Shown: positions 17,046 to 25,048 of the stretch, in pieces
Layout of the letters: each line of letters begins with the position of its first letter
How positions within the stretch are numbered: the stretch's first letter is position 1
Assembly (NCBI RefSeq): GCF_023487995.1
Contig: NZ_JAMFKN010000009.1
Coordinates: 124,001-188,000, forward strand
DNA from: Thermohalobaculum sediminis
Lineage (GTDB): Bacteria; Pseudomonadota; Alphaproteobacteria; Rhodobacterales; Rhodobacteraceae
Length of the DNA: 64,000 nucleotides
Direction: 5' to 3'
Made by a program: the position numbers and the translations under genes
Notes under the pieces: model-generated
The model's input: the letters and a program-made list of their open reading frames with translations, nothing else
The model's database searches: none
Told to the model about the DNA's origin: nothing

Positions 17046-18302
17046 ATGAGCTGGAGCCGGCGTGCGTTTCTGGGAGCAACCGCAGCCATCGTGGCGGCAC
17101 CCGCCACGATCGGTCAGGCGCGGCCGCGCGTCGTCGTGATCGGCGGCGGCGCGGGCGGGGCCACCGCCGCGCGGTATCTGGCGCGCGACGGGAAGGGCGC
17201 GCTCGACGTGACGCTGGTCGAGCCGAACGCGACCTATCACACCTGCTTCTTCTCGAACCTCTATGTCGGCGGCTTCCGCGACTACGACTCGCTTGGGCAT
17301 GGCTACGAGCGGCTCGTTTCGGCGCATGGCGTGCGGCTGGTGGCGGACCGCGCCGCCGGGGTCGACCGCGACGCGCGCGTGGTCGCGACCGCGGGCGGCG
17401 AGAAGCTGCCCTATGATCACCTGGTCGTCTCGCCCGGGATCGACTTCGTCGAGGGCTCGGTTCCGGGCTGGAGCCTCGCGGATGCCGAAGCCATGCCCCA
17501 TGCCTACAAGGGCGGCGAGCAGGTCCGGCTTTTGCGCGCCAAGGTCGAGGCGCTGCCCGAGGGCGGGGTCTTCGCCATGGTGGCGCCGCCCAATCCCTAT
17601 CGCTGCCCGCCCGGACCCTACGAGCGGATCTCGATGATCGCGCATCTGCTCAAGCAGCGGAACCCGACGGCCAAGATCCTGCTGATCGACCCCAAGGACA
17701 AGTATTCCAAGCAGGCGCTGTTCGAGGAGGGCTGGCAAAAGCATTATCCCGGCATGATCACCCGCATCGGCCCCGACTTCGGCGGCGCGAATGTCGAGGT
17801 GCGGCCCGCGGCGATGGAGGTCGTGGTGGACGGCCAGGTCGAGAAGGTCGATGCCGCGACCATCATCCCAGCCCAGCGCGCGGGCGACATCGCGGCAATG
17901 GCGGGCCTGACGAACGACGCCGGCTGGGCGCCGATCGACCCCGGCAACATGCGCTCGCGCATGGACCCCGCGATCACGGTGCTGGGGGATGCGGCGCAGC
18001 AGGGCGACATGCCGAAATCCGCCTTCGCCGCGAACAGCCAGGCGAAGGTGGCGGCGAATGCCATCCGGGGCGAGCTGACCGGCTCGCGGGTGTTCCCCGC
18101 CAAGTATTCCAACACCTGCTGGTCCCTGATCGCGACCGAGGATGGCGTCAAGGTGGGCGCCGCCTACGAGCCCACGCCCGAGAAGATCGCCAGCGTCGAC
18201 AGCTTCATCAGCCAGACCGGCGAGGACGCGCGCCTGCGCAAGGCGACCTTCGAGGAAAGCCTTGGCTGGTATGCGGGGATCACGGCGGACATGTTCGGCT
18301 GA
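17046..18302 (+). CDS. soxF: SoxF, FAD-containing sulfide dehydrogenase subunit
   Basis: A 418-residue flavoprotein of the FccB family with a Tat signal (SWSRRAFLGATAAIVAAPA). The FAD-binding VVVIGGGAGGATAARYL lies near residues 26-43. The redox pair is Cys187 in NPYRCPPGPYER and Cys358 in NTCWSL, the positions that form the active disulfide in flavocytochrome c; Cys67 (YHTCFFS) is also conserved. It partners SoxE. The gene closes the sox run and converges on the transporter gene across a hairpin. Confidence 0.93.
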   Translation: MSWSRRAFLGATAAIVAAPATIGQARPRVVVIGGGAGGATAARYLARDGKGALDVTLVEPNATYHTCFFSNLYVGGFRDYDSLGHGYERLVSAHGVRLVADRAAGVDRDARVVATAGGEKLPYDHLVVSPGIDFVEGSVPGWSLADAEAMPHAYKGGEQVRLLRAKVEALPEGGVFAMVAPPNPYRCPPGPYERISMIAHLLKQRNPTAKILLIDPKDKYSKQALFEEGWQKHYPGMITRIGPDFGGANVEVRPAAMEVVVDGQVEKVDAATIIPAQRAGDIAAMAGLTNDAGWAPIDPGNMRSRMDPAITVLGDAAQQGDMPKSAFAANSQAKVAANAIRGELTGSRVFPAKYSNTCWSLIATEDGVKVGAAYEPTPEKIASVDSFISQTGEDARLRKATFEESLGWYAGITADMFG

Positions 18303-18311
18303 GGCATTTCA

Positions 18312-18335
18312 GGGGGCGGGCCTTGGCCCGTCCCC
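18312..18335. terminator. Convergent hairpin terminator after soxF
   Basis: GGGGGCGGGCC pairs with GGCCCGTCCCC around a two-base turn, one pair being a wobble. It lies between the stops of two convergent genes. No clear T-tract follows. Confidence 0.55.
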
Positions 18336-18338
18336 GCC

Positions 18339-19403
18339 TCATGCCGCGATCCGGCTGCCGCGCTCCTGATCGACGAGGAAGTCGGTCGCCACCGCGCCGA
18401 TCCACATGCAGGTCAGCGCGGCCCAGGCGGTGGCCACGAAGATCGAGCCGCCGGTGACGCCTGCGCCGATCGCGCAGCCGCCGGCCAGCATGCCGCCGAA
18501 GCCCATCAGGGCGGCGCCGATCATGGCGCGGCGCATCGAGCCTGCGCCCTCGAAGCCCTGAAGCTTCAGCTCGCCCGCAGATGCGGCGGCCGCGAAGGCG
18601 CCGAGGAACACGCCCGGCACCAGGCCCACGTCGAAGCCCAGCTCCGGCAGGGGCTCGAGGAAGAACATCAGCGTCCGCGCCGACGGGCCGGTAAAGGTCG
18701 CCGAGGTGATGCTGACCGGCTCGAAGCTGACCTGCGCCAGCCAGAAGGTCAGGGCATAGCCCAGCGCCACGGCAAAGCCGACGCCCGAGGCGAAGACCAG
18801 CGTGCGAAGCCCGATCCGGTTGCGCTGCGCGAGGACGAGCGCCACGGCCGCCGCGACGAGGCCGAGCGCGAGGCCCGACGATTCGGGCAGGCCCATGAGC
18901 GCGCGCAGGTCGACATTGCGCCCGCCCGGCGTCACCCAGAGCCGCGCGAGCCCGTCGCGCAGCGGCGCGAGCCAGCCCTGAAGGCTCATCTGCGCCACGA
19001 CCGCGAAGATCAGCCCCGAGATCACCGAGCGCAGGTTGCCGGTGGCCGCGAGCACCAGGAGCCGCCCCGAGCAGCCGCGTGCCAGCACCATGCCTGCGCC
19101 GAACATCAGCCCGCCGATGATCGCCCCCGACCAGCTTCCGGGCACCGCCATCATACGCGCCTCGGACGGGCGGAACAGCTCCAGCGCCTCGGCGGCCTGG
19201 ACCCATACCACCGCGGTCGAGAAGGCGAGCAGCCAGACCGCGACGCGTCCGCCAAGCTCGCCGCGCGCGAACTCGACCGTCGCGGCACGCAGGCAGAAGG
19301 CCGAGCGCTGCGCCGCCACGCCGAACACCGCGCCGGTCACGAGCCCGAGGATGGCCGCCATCGGGCCTTCGCCCACGGCTTCGATGAGGTCGAGAAGGGA
19401 CAT
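18339..19403 (-). CDS. YeeE/YedE-family transporter, probably for thiosulfate
   Basis: A 354-residue membrane protein with two sulfur-transport repeats and about nine or more membrane segments. Conserved cysteine motifs are QRSAFCLRA, ARGCSGR and GGCAIGAG; in TsuA the equivalent cysteines relay thiosulfate through the pore. Its position directly after the sox cluster supports thiosulfate or another sulfur compound as cargo. Start taken at 19403 (MSLLDLIEAVGEGP); an upstream in-frame ATG at 19460 gives an unconvincing arginine-rich leader. A near-consensus FNR box lies 55 bp upstream. Confidence 0.85.
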   Translation of the reverse strand: MSLLDLIEAVGEGPMAAILGLVTGAVFGVAAQRSAFCLRAATVEFARGELGGRVAVWLLAFSTAVVWVQAAEALELFRPSEARMMAVPGSWSGAIIGGLMFGAGMVLARGCSGRLLVLAATGNLRSVISGLIFAVVAQMSLQGWLAPLRDGLARLWVTPGGRNVDLRALMGLPESSGLALGLVAAAVALVLAQRNRIGLRTLVFASGVGFAVALGYALTFWLAQVSFEPVSITSATFTGPSARTLMFFLEPLPELGFDVGLVPGVFLGAFAAAASAGELKLQGFEGAGSMRRAMIGAALMGFGGMLAGGCAIGAGVTGGSIFVATAWAALTCMWIGAVATDFLVDQERGSRIAA

Positions 19404-19457
19404 GCGCCAGGTTCCGTCGCGGATTTCGCCCCATCCTGCCGGCTGCGCGCGCGCGCG

Positions 19458-19471
19458 CATTGACGCAGATC
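19458..19471. promoter_or_regulatory. FNR/FnrL-type box upstream of the YeeE/YedE gene
   Basis: TTGACGCAGATCAT matches TTGAY-N4-RTCAA at every defined position but the last. It lies 55-68 bp before the transporter's start codon. Confidence 0.45.
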
Positions 19472-19520
19472 ATCCGCTGCAACATGTCGCGGGGGGCGCC
19501 CGAGGGCGCGGAGGAAGCAC

Positions 19521-20684
19521 TCACTCGGCGAGGTCGCGCATCACCCGGATCAGGTCTGCCTTCCCCTCGAAGCCGATCCCGGGCAGGTCCGGCATCACGA
19601 TATGCCCCTCCTCGACAAGCACGCCGTCGGGAAAGCCGCCATAGGGCTGGAACAGGTCGGGGTAGCTCTCGTTGCCGCCAAGACCCAGACCGGCCGCGAT
19701 GTTGAGGGACATCTGGTGCCCGCCATGCGGGATGCAGCGCGCCGGCGACCATCCGAACTGCGCGAGCACGTCGAGCGTGCGCAGGTATTCCACCAACCCG
19801 TAGGACAGCGCACAATCGAATTGCAGCCAGTCGCGGTCGGGCCGCATCCCGCCATGGCGCAGCAGGTTGCGCGCATCCTGGTGCGAGAACAGGTTCTCGC
19901 CGGTCGCCATGGGGCCGGGGTAGAACTCGGACATCGCGGCCTGCAGCGCATAGTCGAGCGGATCGCCGATCTCCTCGAACCAGAACAGCGGGTACTCCCG
20001 CAGCATCTTGGCATAGGCGATCGCGGTCTCGAGGTCGAAGCGCCCGTTGGCATCGACGGCAAGCTGCGCCTCGGCGCCGATCTCGCCCAGCACCGCCTCG
20101 ATGCGCCGGCGGTCCTCGTCGATCCGGGCGCCGCCGATCTTCATCTTGACGACGGTGTAGCCGCGATCGACGTAGCTGCGCATCTCGGCGCAAAGCGCGC
20201 GGTCGTCCTTGCCGGGATAGTAGTAGCCGCCGGCGGCGTAGACGAAGACCCGCGGGTCGGCCTCGCGCCCCTTGCGCGCGGCCAGCAGCCGGAAGAGCGG
20301 AACTCCCGCGACCTTGGCGACCGCATCCCAGACCGCCATGTCGATGGTGCCGACGGCGACCGACCGCTCGCCATGCCCGCCGGGCTTCTCGTTGCGCATC
20401 ATCGCGGCCCAGATGCGCCCGGGGTCGAAATTCGTGCCCTCGTCGTCGAGCAGGCTGGCGGGATCTGCTTCCAGGATGCGGTCGCGGAATCGCTCGCGGA
20501 TCAGCCCGCCCTGGCCATAGCGGCCGTTCGAGTTGAAGCCATAGCCGACGACCCGCCGGCCGCCCCGCACGATGTCGGTGACGACGGCCACGACGCTCGC
20601 GGTCATCTTGCTGAAGTCGATATAGGCGTTGCGGATCGGGGACGAGATCGGCTGGGTGACCTCGCGGATTTCGACGATGCGCAT
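19521..20684 (-). CDS. tarD: D(-)-tartrate dehydratase (enolase superfamily)
   Basis: A 387-residue mandelate-racemase-group enzyme predicted to dehydrate D-tartrate to oxaloacetate. It strongly resembles the Bradyrhizobium enzyme, with PISSPIRNAYIDFSKMT at the start, the catalytic KMK in VVKMKIGG, the metal ligands in LAVDANGR, FEEIGDP and ATGENLFSHQD, and the catalytic histidine region CIPHGGHQ. ATG at 20684 is preceded by GGAACGGAGCGAGAG. It follows the CMD-like and PanE-like genes on the same strand. Confidence 0.88.
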   Translation of the reverse strand: MRIVEIREVTQPISSPIRNAYIDFSKMTASVVAVVTDIVRGGRRVVGYGFNSNGRYGQGGLIRERFRDRILEADPASLLDDEGTNFDPGRIWAAMMRNEKPGGHGERSVAVGTIDMAVWDAVAKVAGVPLFRLLAARKGREADPRVFVYAAGGYYYPGKDDRALCAEMRSYVDRGYTVVKMKIGGARIDEDRRRIEAVLGEIGAEAQLAVDANGRFDLETAIAYAKMLREYPLFWFEEIGDPLDYALQAAMSEFYPGPMATGENLFSHQDARNLLRHGGMRPDRDWLQFDCALSYGLVEYLRTLDVLAQFGWSPARCIPHGGHQMSLNIAAGLGLGGNESYPDLFQPYGGFPDGVLVEEGHIVMPDLPGIGFEGKADLIRVMRDLAE

Positions 20685-20884
20685 CTCTCGCTCCGTTCCT
20701 GCGTCGGGTTGGGCGGCGTTCAACCTAGCCGCGCGGCGCGGCTCGACGCGAGGGGTCTTTCAGCACGCTGGGGATAGGCGCGCTGCTGGTCGATGTCGCG
20801 ACCTGCGGCGTTTGCCGGACGGGCCTGCGCGTGGTCGTTGGCGAGCCTGACGAGCCCACGTTCTCGCCGGAGCCGGGCCATGCG

Positions 20885-21427
20885 TCAGGGCGCGAGCGGC
20901 GCGCGCGTCAGCTCGGCGGCAATTTCGGCGTCGAGCGGGGTGTCGAAGCTTTTCACGATGAAGGCGAGCGTCGTGTAAAAGCCCACCGTCGCGATCAGGT
21001 CGAGCATGGCCTCGGTGCCAAGCTCCGTCGAAATCCCCGACTGGAGCCCGGCCGACAGGCGCCCGTGATCGACGAGGTCATCCACGGCCCGCGCGAGCAG
21101 GGCGTCAGCCCCCTCCATCGCATCGGGCGCGCCCCGCATCGCGGCGATCCGCCGGTCCGAGAGGCCGGCCTTCCGCGCGCGGACGACGTGGTGATCCCAC
21201 TCATAGGCTGCCCCGAGCCGGTGCCCGACCCGCAGGATGACGACCTCCAGCCGCTCGTCGCCCAGCGCGTTGCGCGTGACCACGTGCTGCCGCAGGCCCG
21301 ACCAGGCGCTGACCAGGGCCGGGTGATGCGCCATTACGCGATAGACGTTGCCGCGGCCGATGAAGCTGTCCTTGAGGTGCGCGAGGGCCGGCGGCCAGTC
21401 GTCGTCGGTGATGGGGTCGAGTGGCAT
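20885..21427 (-). CDS. AhpD/carboxymuconolactone decarboxylase-like protein without CxxC
   Basis: A 180-residue all-helical CMD-domain protein. The region LEVVILRVGHRLGAAYEWDHHV (from about residue 60) is the family core, but where AhpD has a CxxC pair this protein has none, so a peroxidase role is unlikely. The start follows AGGAGGTGCCGG. It sits between the PanE-like gene and the tartrate dehydratase gene, suggesting a role in a small hydroxyacid pathway; the reaction is not known. Confidence 0.8.
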   Translation of the reverse strand: MPLDPITDDDWPPALAHLKDSFIGRGNVYRVMAHHPALVSAWSGLRQHVVTRNALGDERLEVVILRVGHRLGAAYEWDHHVVRARKAGLSDRRIAAMRGAPDAMEGADALLARAVDDLVDHGRLSAGLQSGISTELGTEAMLDLIATVGFYTTLAFIVKSFDTPLDAEIAAELTRAPLAP

Positions 21428-21570
21428 CCGGCACCTCCTGCCTTGCTGGAGAGGCCAGCCTAGCGCAGCCCGCCCGCCGGGCGAAGGTCCACGACCATTT
21501 GCGTTCGGTACGCGCGAAGGGGCGCCGCGTTGTCGCGGGCGCCCCTCGGGCCGAATGGCTTCGCAGAATG

Positions 21571-22623
21571 TCAGGCGACCTTGACCCGGTTGCGGGCGAG
21601 TGCCGCGTCGACATGCGCGACCACCTCGTCGACCCCGGGGTGCCCGAGGCCGAGCTGCCGCCCGATCGCCTGCACCACCCGGTCCACGCGCTCGATCAGG
21701 GGCGCGCCGGACATCACCGCGCGGGCGGCCGAGGACGGCTTGAGCAGGCTTTCCGCCGCGCGGGCGTACTTCTCGAAGGGCACCTGCGCGTCGGGCTCGG
21801 CGCCGAGGCGGCGAGCGAGCATGTCGACATGCTCGTAGATCGCGCGCGAGCGGTCGAGATCGTCATGCACGGCCTCGCGGATCGCGCGCGCGCCCGAGGC
21901 GGTGACGCAACGATAGTTGCCGGTCAGCAGCATGCTCCACTTCGCCAGTGGCACGAACAGCGAGTCCGAGACGCGTAGCTTCACCGGCACGTCCTGGCCG
22001 TCCAGCGTCACGGCGTCGATGTCGGCCTCGAGCCGGCGCAGCATCTCGGTGTGGCGCGCATCCTCGAAGGCCGCGGCCTTGAAGTTGGTCGGCAGGCCGA
22101 CATGGAGCACGTTCGCCCCCTCGCCCTCGGGGCGGAACGCCTGCGGATCGGGCGAGCAGAGCGTGACCAGCCCCGGCTCGAAGCGGTCCCAGACCCGCGC
22201 ATCGGTGAAGGCGCCCTCGAGCGCGCGGGTGTCGATGCCCGGCAGCCGCTTGAGGAAGGGCAGGGGCGGCATGTTCATGATCGACAGGCATGGCACGCGC
22301 GCCTCGGCGATCCGGGCCAGCAGCGTGCGGATGGCATGGGCGCAGTATTGCGGCTCCTGCATCGCCAGCGCGACGAGGTCGTAGCGGGCGGGATCGGCGG
22401 CTTCGGGCGTCACCGCGTCGATGCGGCCGGGAAGATCGGCCGAGCGGATCGCGCGGTGGGCGTCCTCGCCCTTCAGCCTGATCCGGACCTCGGTGCCCTC
22501 GGAATTGATCAGCGCAGCGGTGCCGGCGCGGCAGACCAGCGTCACGTCATGCCCCGCCATGGCCAGCTTGGTGCCCAGCAGCGAGCCGTAGGATGCGCCG
22601 AGAATGAGGATCTTGAGTGTCAT
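21571..22623 (-). CDS. Ketopantoate reductase-like (PanE/ApbA family) dehydrogenase
   Basis: A 350-residue NAD(P)-dependent 2-hydroxyacid dehydrogenase-like protein. The N-terminal Rossmann motif is ILILGASYGSLLGTKLAMAG, with GAS replacing the usual GAG, and the C-terminal helical domain holds a LAKWSMLLTGNYRCV region where the catalytic lysine should be. GGAGAC lies before the start. It is the first gene of the leftward set with the CMD-like and tartrate dehydratase genes, so its substrate is more likely a tartrate-related or branched hydroxyacid than ketopantoate. Confidence 0.8.
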   Translation of the reverse strand: MTLKILILGASYGSLLGTKLAMAGHDVTLVCRAGTAALINSEGTEVRIRLKGEDAHRAIRSADLPGRIDAVTPEAADPARYDLVALAMQEPQYCAHAIRTLLARIAEARVPCLSIMNMPPLPFLKRLPGIDTRALEGAFTDARVWDRFEPGLVTLCSPDPQAFRPEGEGANVLHVGLPTNFKAAAFEDARHTEMLRRLEADIDAVTLDGQDVPVKLRVSDSLFVPLAKWSMLLTGNYRCVTASGARAIREAVHDDLDRSRAIYEHVDMLARRLGAEPDAQVPFEKYARAAESLLKPSSAARAVMSGAPLIERVDRVVQAIGRQLGLGHPGVDEVVAHVDAALARNRVKVA

Positions 22624-22752
22624 GGACGGTCTCCTGCTGCCACCGTTGGTGTCGGGCCTCTACGGCGCCTTGCCGTGACCAATTGGGTAACATTGCCGGG
22701 CGGGCGATGCATGACGAACCGGGTTTCTGTGTAGGATGTGGGCTTAACAGCG

Positions 22753-22774
22753 TTTACAATTGTAATGTTGTAAA
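22753..22774. promoter_or_regulatory. Nested palindromic operator upstream of the PanE-like gene
   Basis: TTTACAA and TTGTAAA form seven-base arms around eight bases. Nested in it is the perfect palindrome TTACAATTGTAA (22754-22765). It sits about 130 bp upstream of the PanE-like start, in the 235-bp gap after opgH. The style suits GntR- or LacI-type operators, but no such regulator is present in the window. Confidence 0.5.
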
Positions 22775-22858
22775 TTCGGCAGATCGGGTCCCGAGAGGCG
22801 CGTCACCGCCCCCCGGCCGGGCCATCGCACAGATGGGGCAGGATGGCCGCGGCCCGGC

Positions 22859-25048
22859 CTAGGACACCGCGGCGACGTCACGGGCCGCGGTTGCCGCCTG
22901 CGGCCAGCGCGCGCCCCAGAGCCGAAGAAGATCGGCCGAGCCCACGAGCATCTCGTGCTCCTGCGACGTCAGCCAGCGGGCGGCCTGTTCGGGCCGATCC
23001 GCGGCTTCGATCTTGGCGCGCGCGGTGACGCGGGCGATTGTCTGGCTCTCGTCCCACTCGGGCGGCGATCCGATCGAGCGCAGGTGCAGCGCAAGCGCCC
23101 CGGCGTCCTGCGCGAGCGTCTCGATGCGGATCTGCGAGACGGGTTCGAATTCGGCCGCCGCCGCGGCTGCGGCACGCATGATCGCGGGCGGGCTCTCCTC
23201 CTCGGGCGTCACGAGGAGCTTGTGCCCGAGCGCCCAGTCCGCGGCATGGCGCGCGCTGCTCCACCGCGACAGCGCCGGGGCGAGCACCAGCCCCGCGAGC
23301 ACGGGCAGGATCCAGATGACCTGGTTGGGCGCGAACCAAGCGAAGGCCGCCCCGAGCACCAGCCCGGCAACGACGCCCGACCAGTGGCGCGCGAAGGCCT
23401 CGCGCCAGGAAAGCTCCATGCCCTCGCGCTGCTGGCGGCCCCAGCCGGAATCGCGGCCGAGCAGGATCTCGGTCACGTGACGCGCCTGCAGCAGCATCAG
23501 CGTCGGGGCGTAAAGGGCGCTCAACAGCACCTCGAAGACCGTGCTGGCCAGAAGGCGCGCCGCACCCCCGGCGCCCCGGCGGCCGGCGCGGCAGCTCAGC
23601 GCGCGCATGAGCCCCGCGATCTTCGGCAGGAGCAGCAGGCCCATCGCGAGCAGGAACAGGTGCCGCATCCGCTCGGCATCGAACACCGGCCAGTCCGGGA
23701 ACAGCTGCAGGGTGTCCGCGAAATACTCGGGCCGCACCAGCATGGTCTGCGCCGTCAGCACCATGCCGACCAGCAGCATCGCAAGCCAGATGGGCGACAT
23801 GAGATACGCGCCGATGCCGATCGCCATGTGGACCCGGTTCGGCAGCCTCAGCCGGTGCGCGCCGATCACCTTGGCGTGCTGTAGGTTGCCCTGCGCCCAG
23901 CGCCGGTCGCGGACCGCGAGGTCCAGCAGCGAGGGCGGCGCGCCTTCCCAGCTCCCCCCGAGGTCGGGGTCCATGCGGACCTCCCAGCCCGCGCGGCGGA
24001 TCAGCGCCGCCTCGACGAAATCATGGCTGAGGATGTGGCCGCCGAAGGGCTTGCGGCCAGGTAGTTGCGGCAACCCGCAGCTCGCGGCGAAGGCGGGCAC
24101 GCGGATTAGGGCGTTGTGACCCCAGTAGTTGCCGTCGAGCCCCTGCCAGGCCGCCACGCCGCGCGCGATCACGGGGCCGTAGATGCGGCCCGCGAACTGC
24201 TGCAGGCGGGCAAACAGCGTGGTTCCCCCGGCAAGGGCGGGCACGGTCTGGAGGATGCCGAGCCCCGGCGCCGCGTCCATCCGGCGGACCATCTCGACGA
24301 TCGTCGCCGCGTCCATCAGGCTGTCGGCATCGAGCACGAGCATGTAGTCGTAGCGCCCGCCCCAGCCGGTGATGAAGTCGTGCAGGTTCCCGGCCTTCTT
24401 GCCGGTGTTGCGCCAGCGCCGCCTGTACCAGACGGCGACCCGCCCCGCGAGGCGCGCCCTCAGCGCGTTGAAGGCCGCGGTCTCCATCAGCCAGGTGCCG
24501 GGGTCGCGCGTGTCGGACAGGATGAAGATCTCGAAGGCGTTGCCGTGCCCCGCCTCGGCCAGCGCCTCGCCCATCGCCGCAAGCGCGCCGCAGGTGCTCG
24601 ACGGGTCCTCGTTGTAGACCGGCATCAGGATGGCGGTGCGGCCCTTCAGCGGACCCTCGCGCGGCACGTCGCGCCGACCAGGGGCGAACAGGAGCCCGGC
24701 AATCGTCTGCGTGGCCGAGAGCGAGATCCAGCCGAAGGTGATGGTGAACAGGCCCAGCAGCACGAGCTGGAAGAAGGTGCGCGTCTCGTTGCCGAAGACG
24801 AGCAGCATCTGGTCGAAGCCATAGGCCGTCAGCCCCGCGGCGCCGCCGAAGGCGACGAGCCGGGCGAAGGCCGTTTCGACCGACGCGGGCGGAAAGGCGA
24901 CGACCGGCGCGCGGGCAAGCTCCTGCTCGGGCATTTCCAGCGGCGCCGGGGGCGGGGTCGGCGAGTGCAGGAACTCGGCGGGGCGGGCGGGCGCCGGGGT
25001 CGCGGCGGGGCGTGCGGCGATGCCGCGCGGGTCCGATTGCTCGCTCAT
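22859..25048 (-). CDS. opgH: OpgH/MdoH periplasmic glucan glucosyltransferase
   Basis: A 729-residue inner-membrane family 2 glycosyltransferase that builds the glucan backbone from UDP-glucose and passes it to the periplasm. Membrane segments flank a cytoplasmic catalytic domain with ILMPVYNEDPS, VLDADSLMD, GGHILSHDFVEA and the RRWAQGN (QxxRW-type) motif. It is shorter than the enterobacterial enzyme, mainly at the N-terminus. Its ATG overlaps the stop of the upstream opgG gene by four bases, so the two are coupled. Confidence 0.92.
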   Translation of the reverse strand: MSEQSDPRGIAARPAATPAPARPAEFLHSPTPPPAPLEMPEQELARAPVVAFPPASVETAFARLVAFGGAAGLTAYGFDQMLLVFGNETRTFFQLVLLGLFTITFGWISLSATQTIAGLLFAPGRRDVPREGPLKGRTAILMPVYNEDPSSTCGALAAMGEALAEAGHGNAFEIFILSDTRDPGTWLMETAAFNALRARLAGRVAVWYRRRWRNTGKKAGNLHDFITGWGGRYDYMLVLDADSLMDAATIVEMVRRMDAAPGLGILQTVPALAGGTTLFARLQQFAGRIYGPVIARGVAAWQGLDGNYWGHNALIRVPAFAASCGLPQLPGRKPFGGHILSHDFVEAALIRRAGWEVRMDPDLGGSWEGAPPSLLDLAVRDRRWAQGNLQHAKVIGAHRLRLPNRVHMAIGIGAYLMSPIWLAMLLVGMVLTAQTMLVRPEYFADTLQLFPDWPVFDAERMRHLFLLAMGLLLLPKIAGLMRALSCRAGRRGAGGAARLLASTVFEVLLSALYAPTLMLLQARHVTEILLGRDSGWGRQQREGMELSWREAFARHWSGVVAGLVLGAAFAWFAPNQVIWILPVLAGLVLAPALSRWSSARHAADWALGHKLLVTPEEESPPAIMRAAAAAAAEFEPVSQIRIETLAQDAGALALHLRSIGSPPEWDESQTIARVTARAKIEAADRPEQAARWLTSQEHEMLVGSADLLRLWGARWPQAATAARDVAAVS

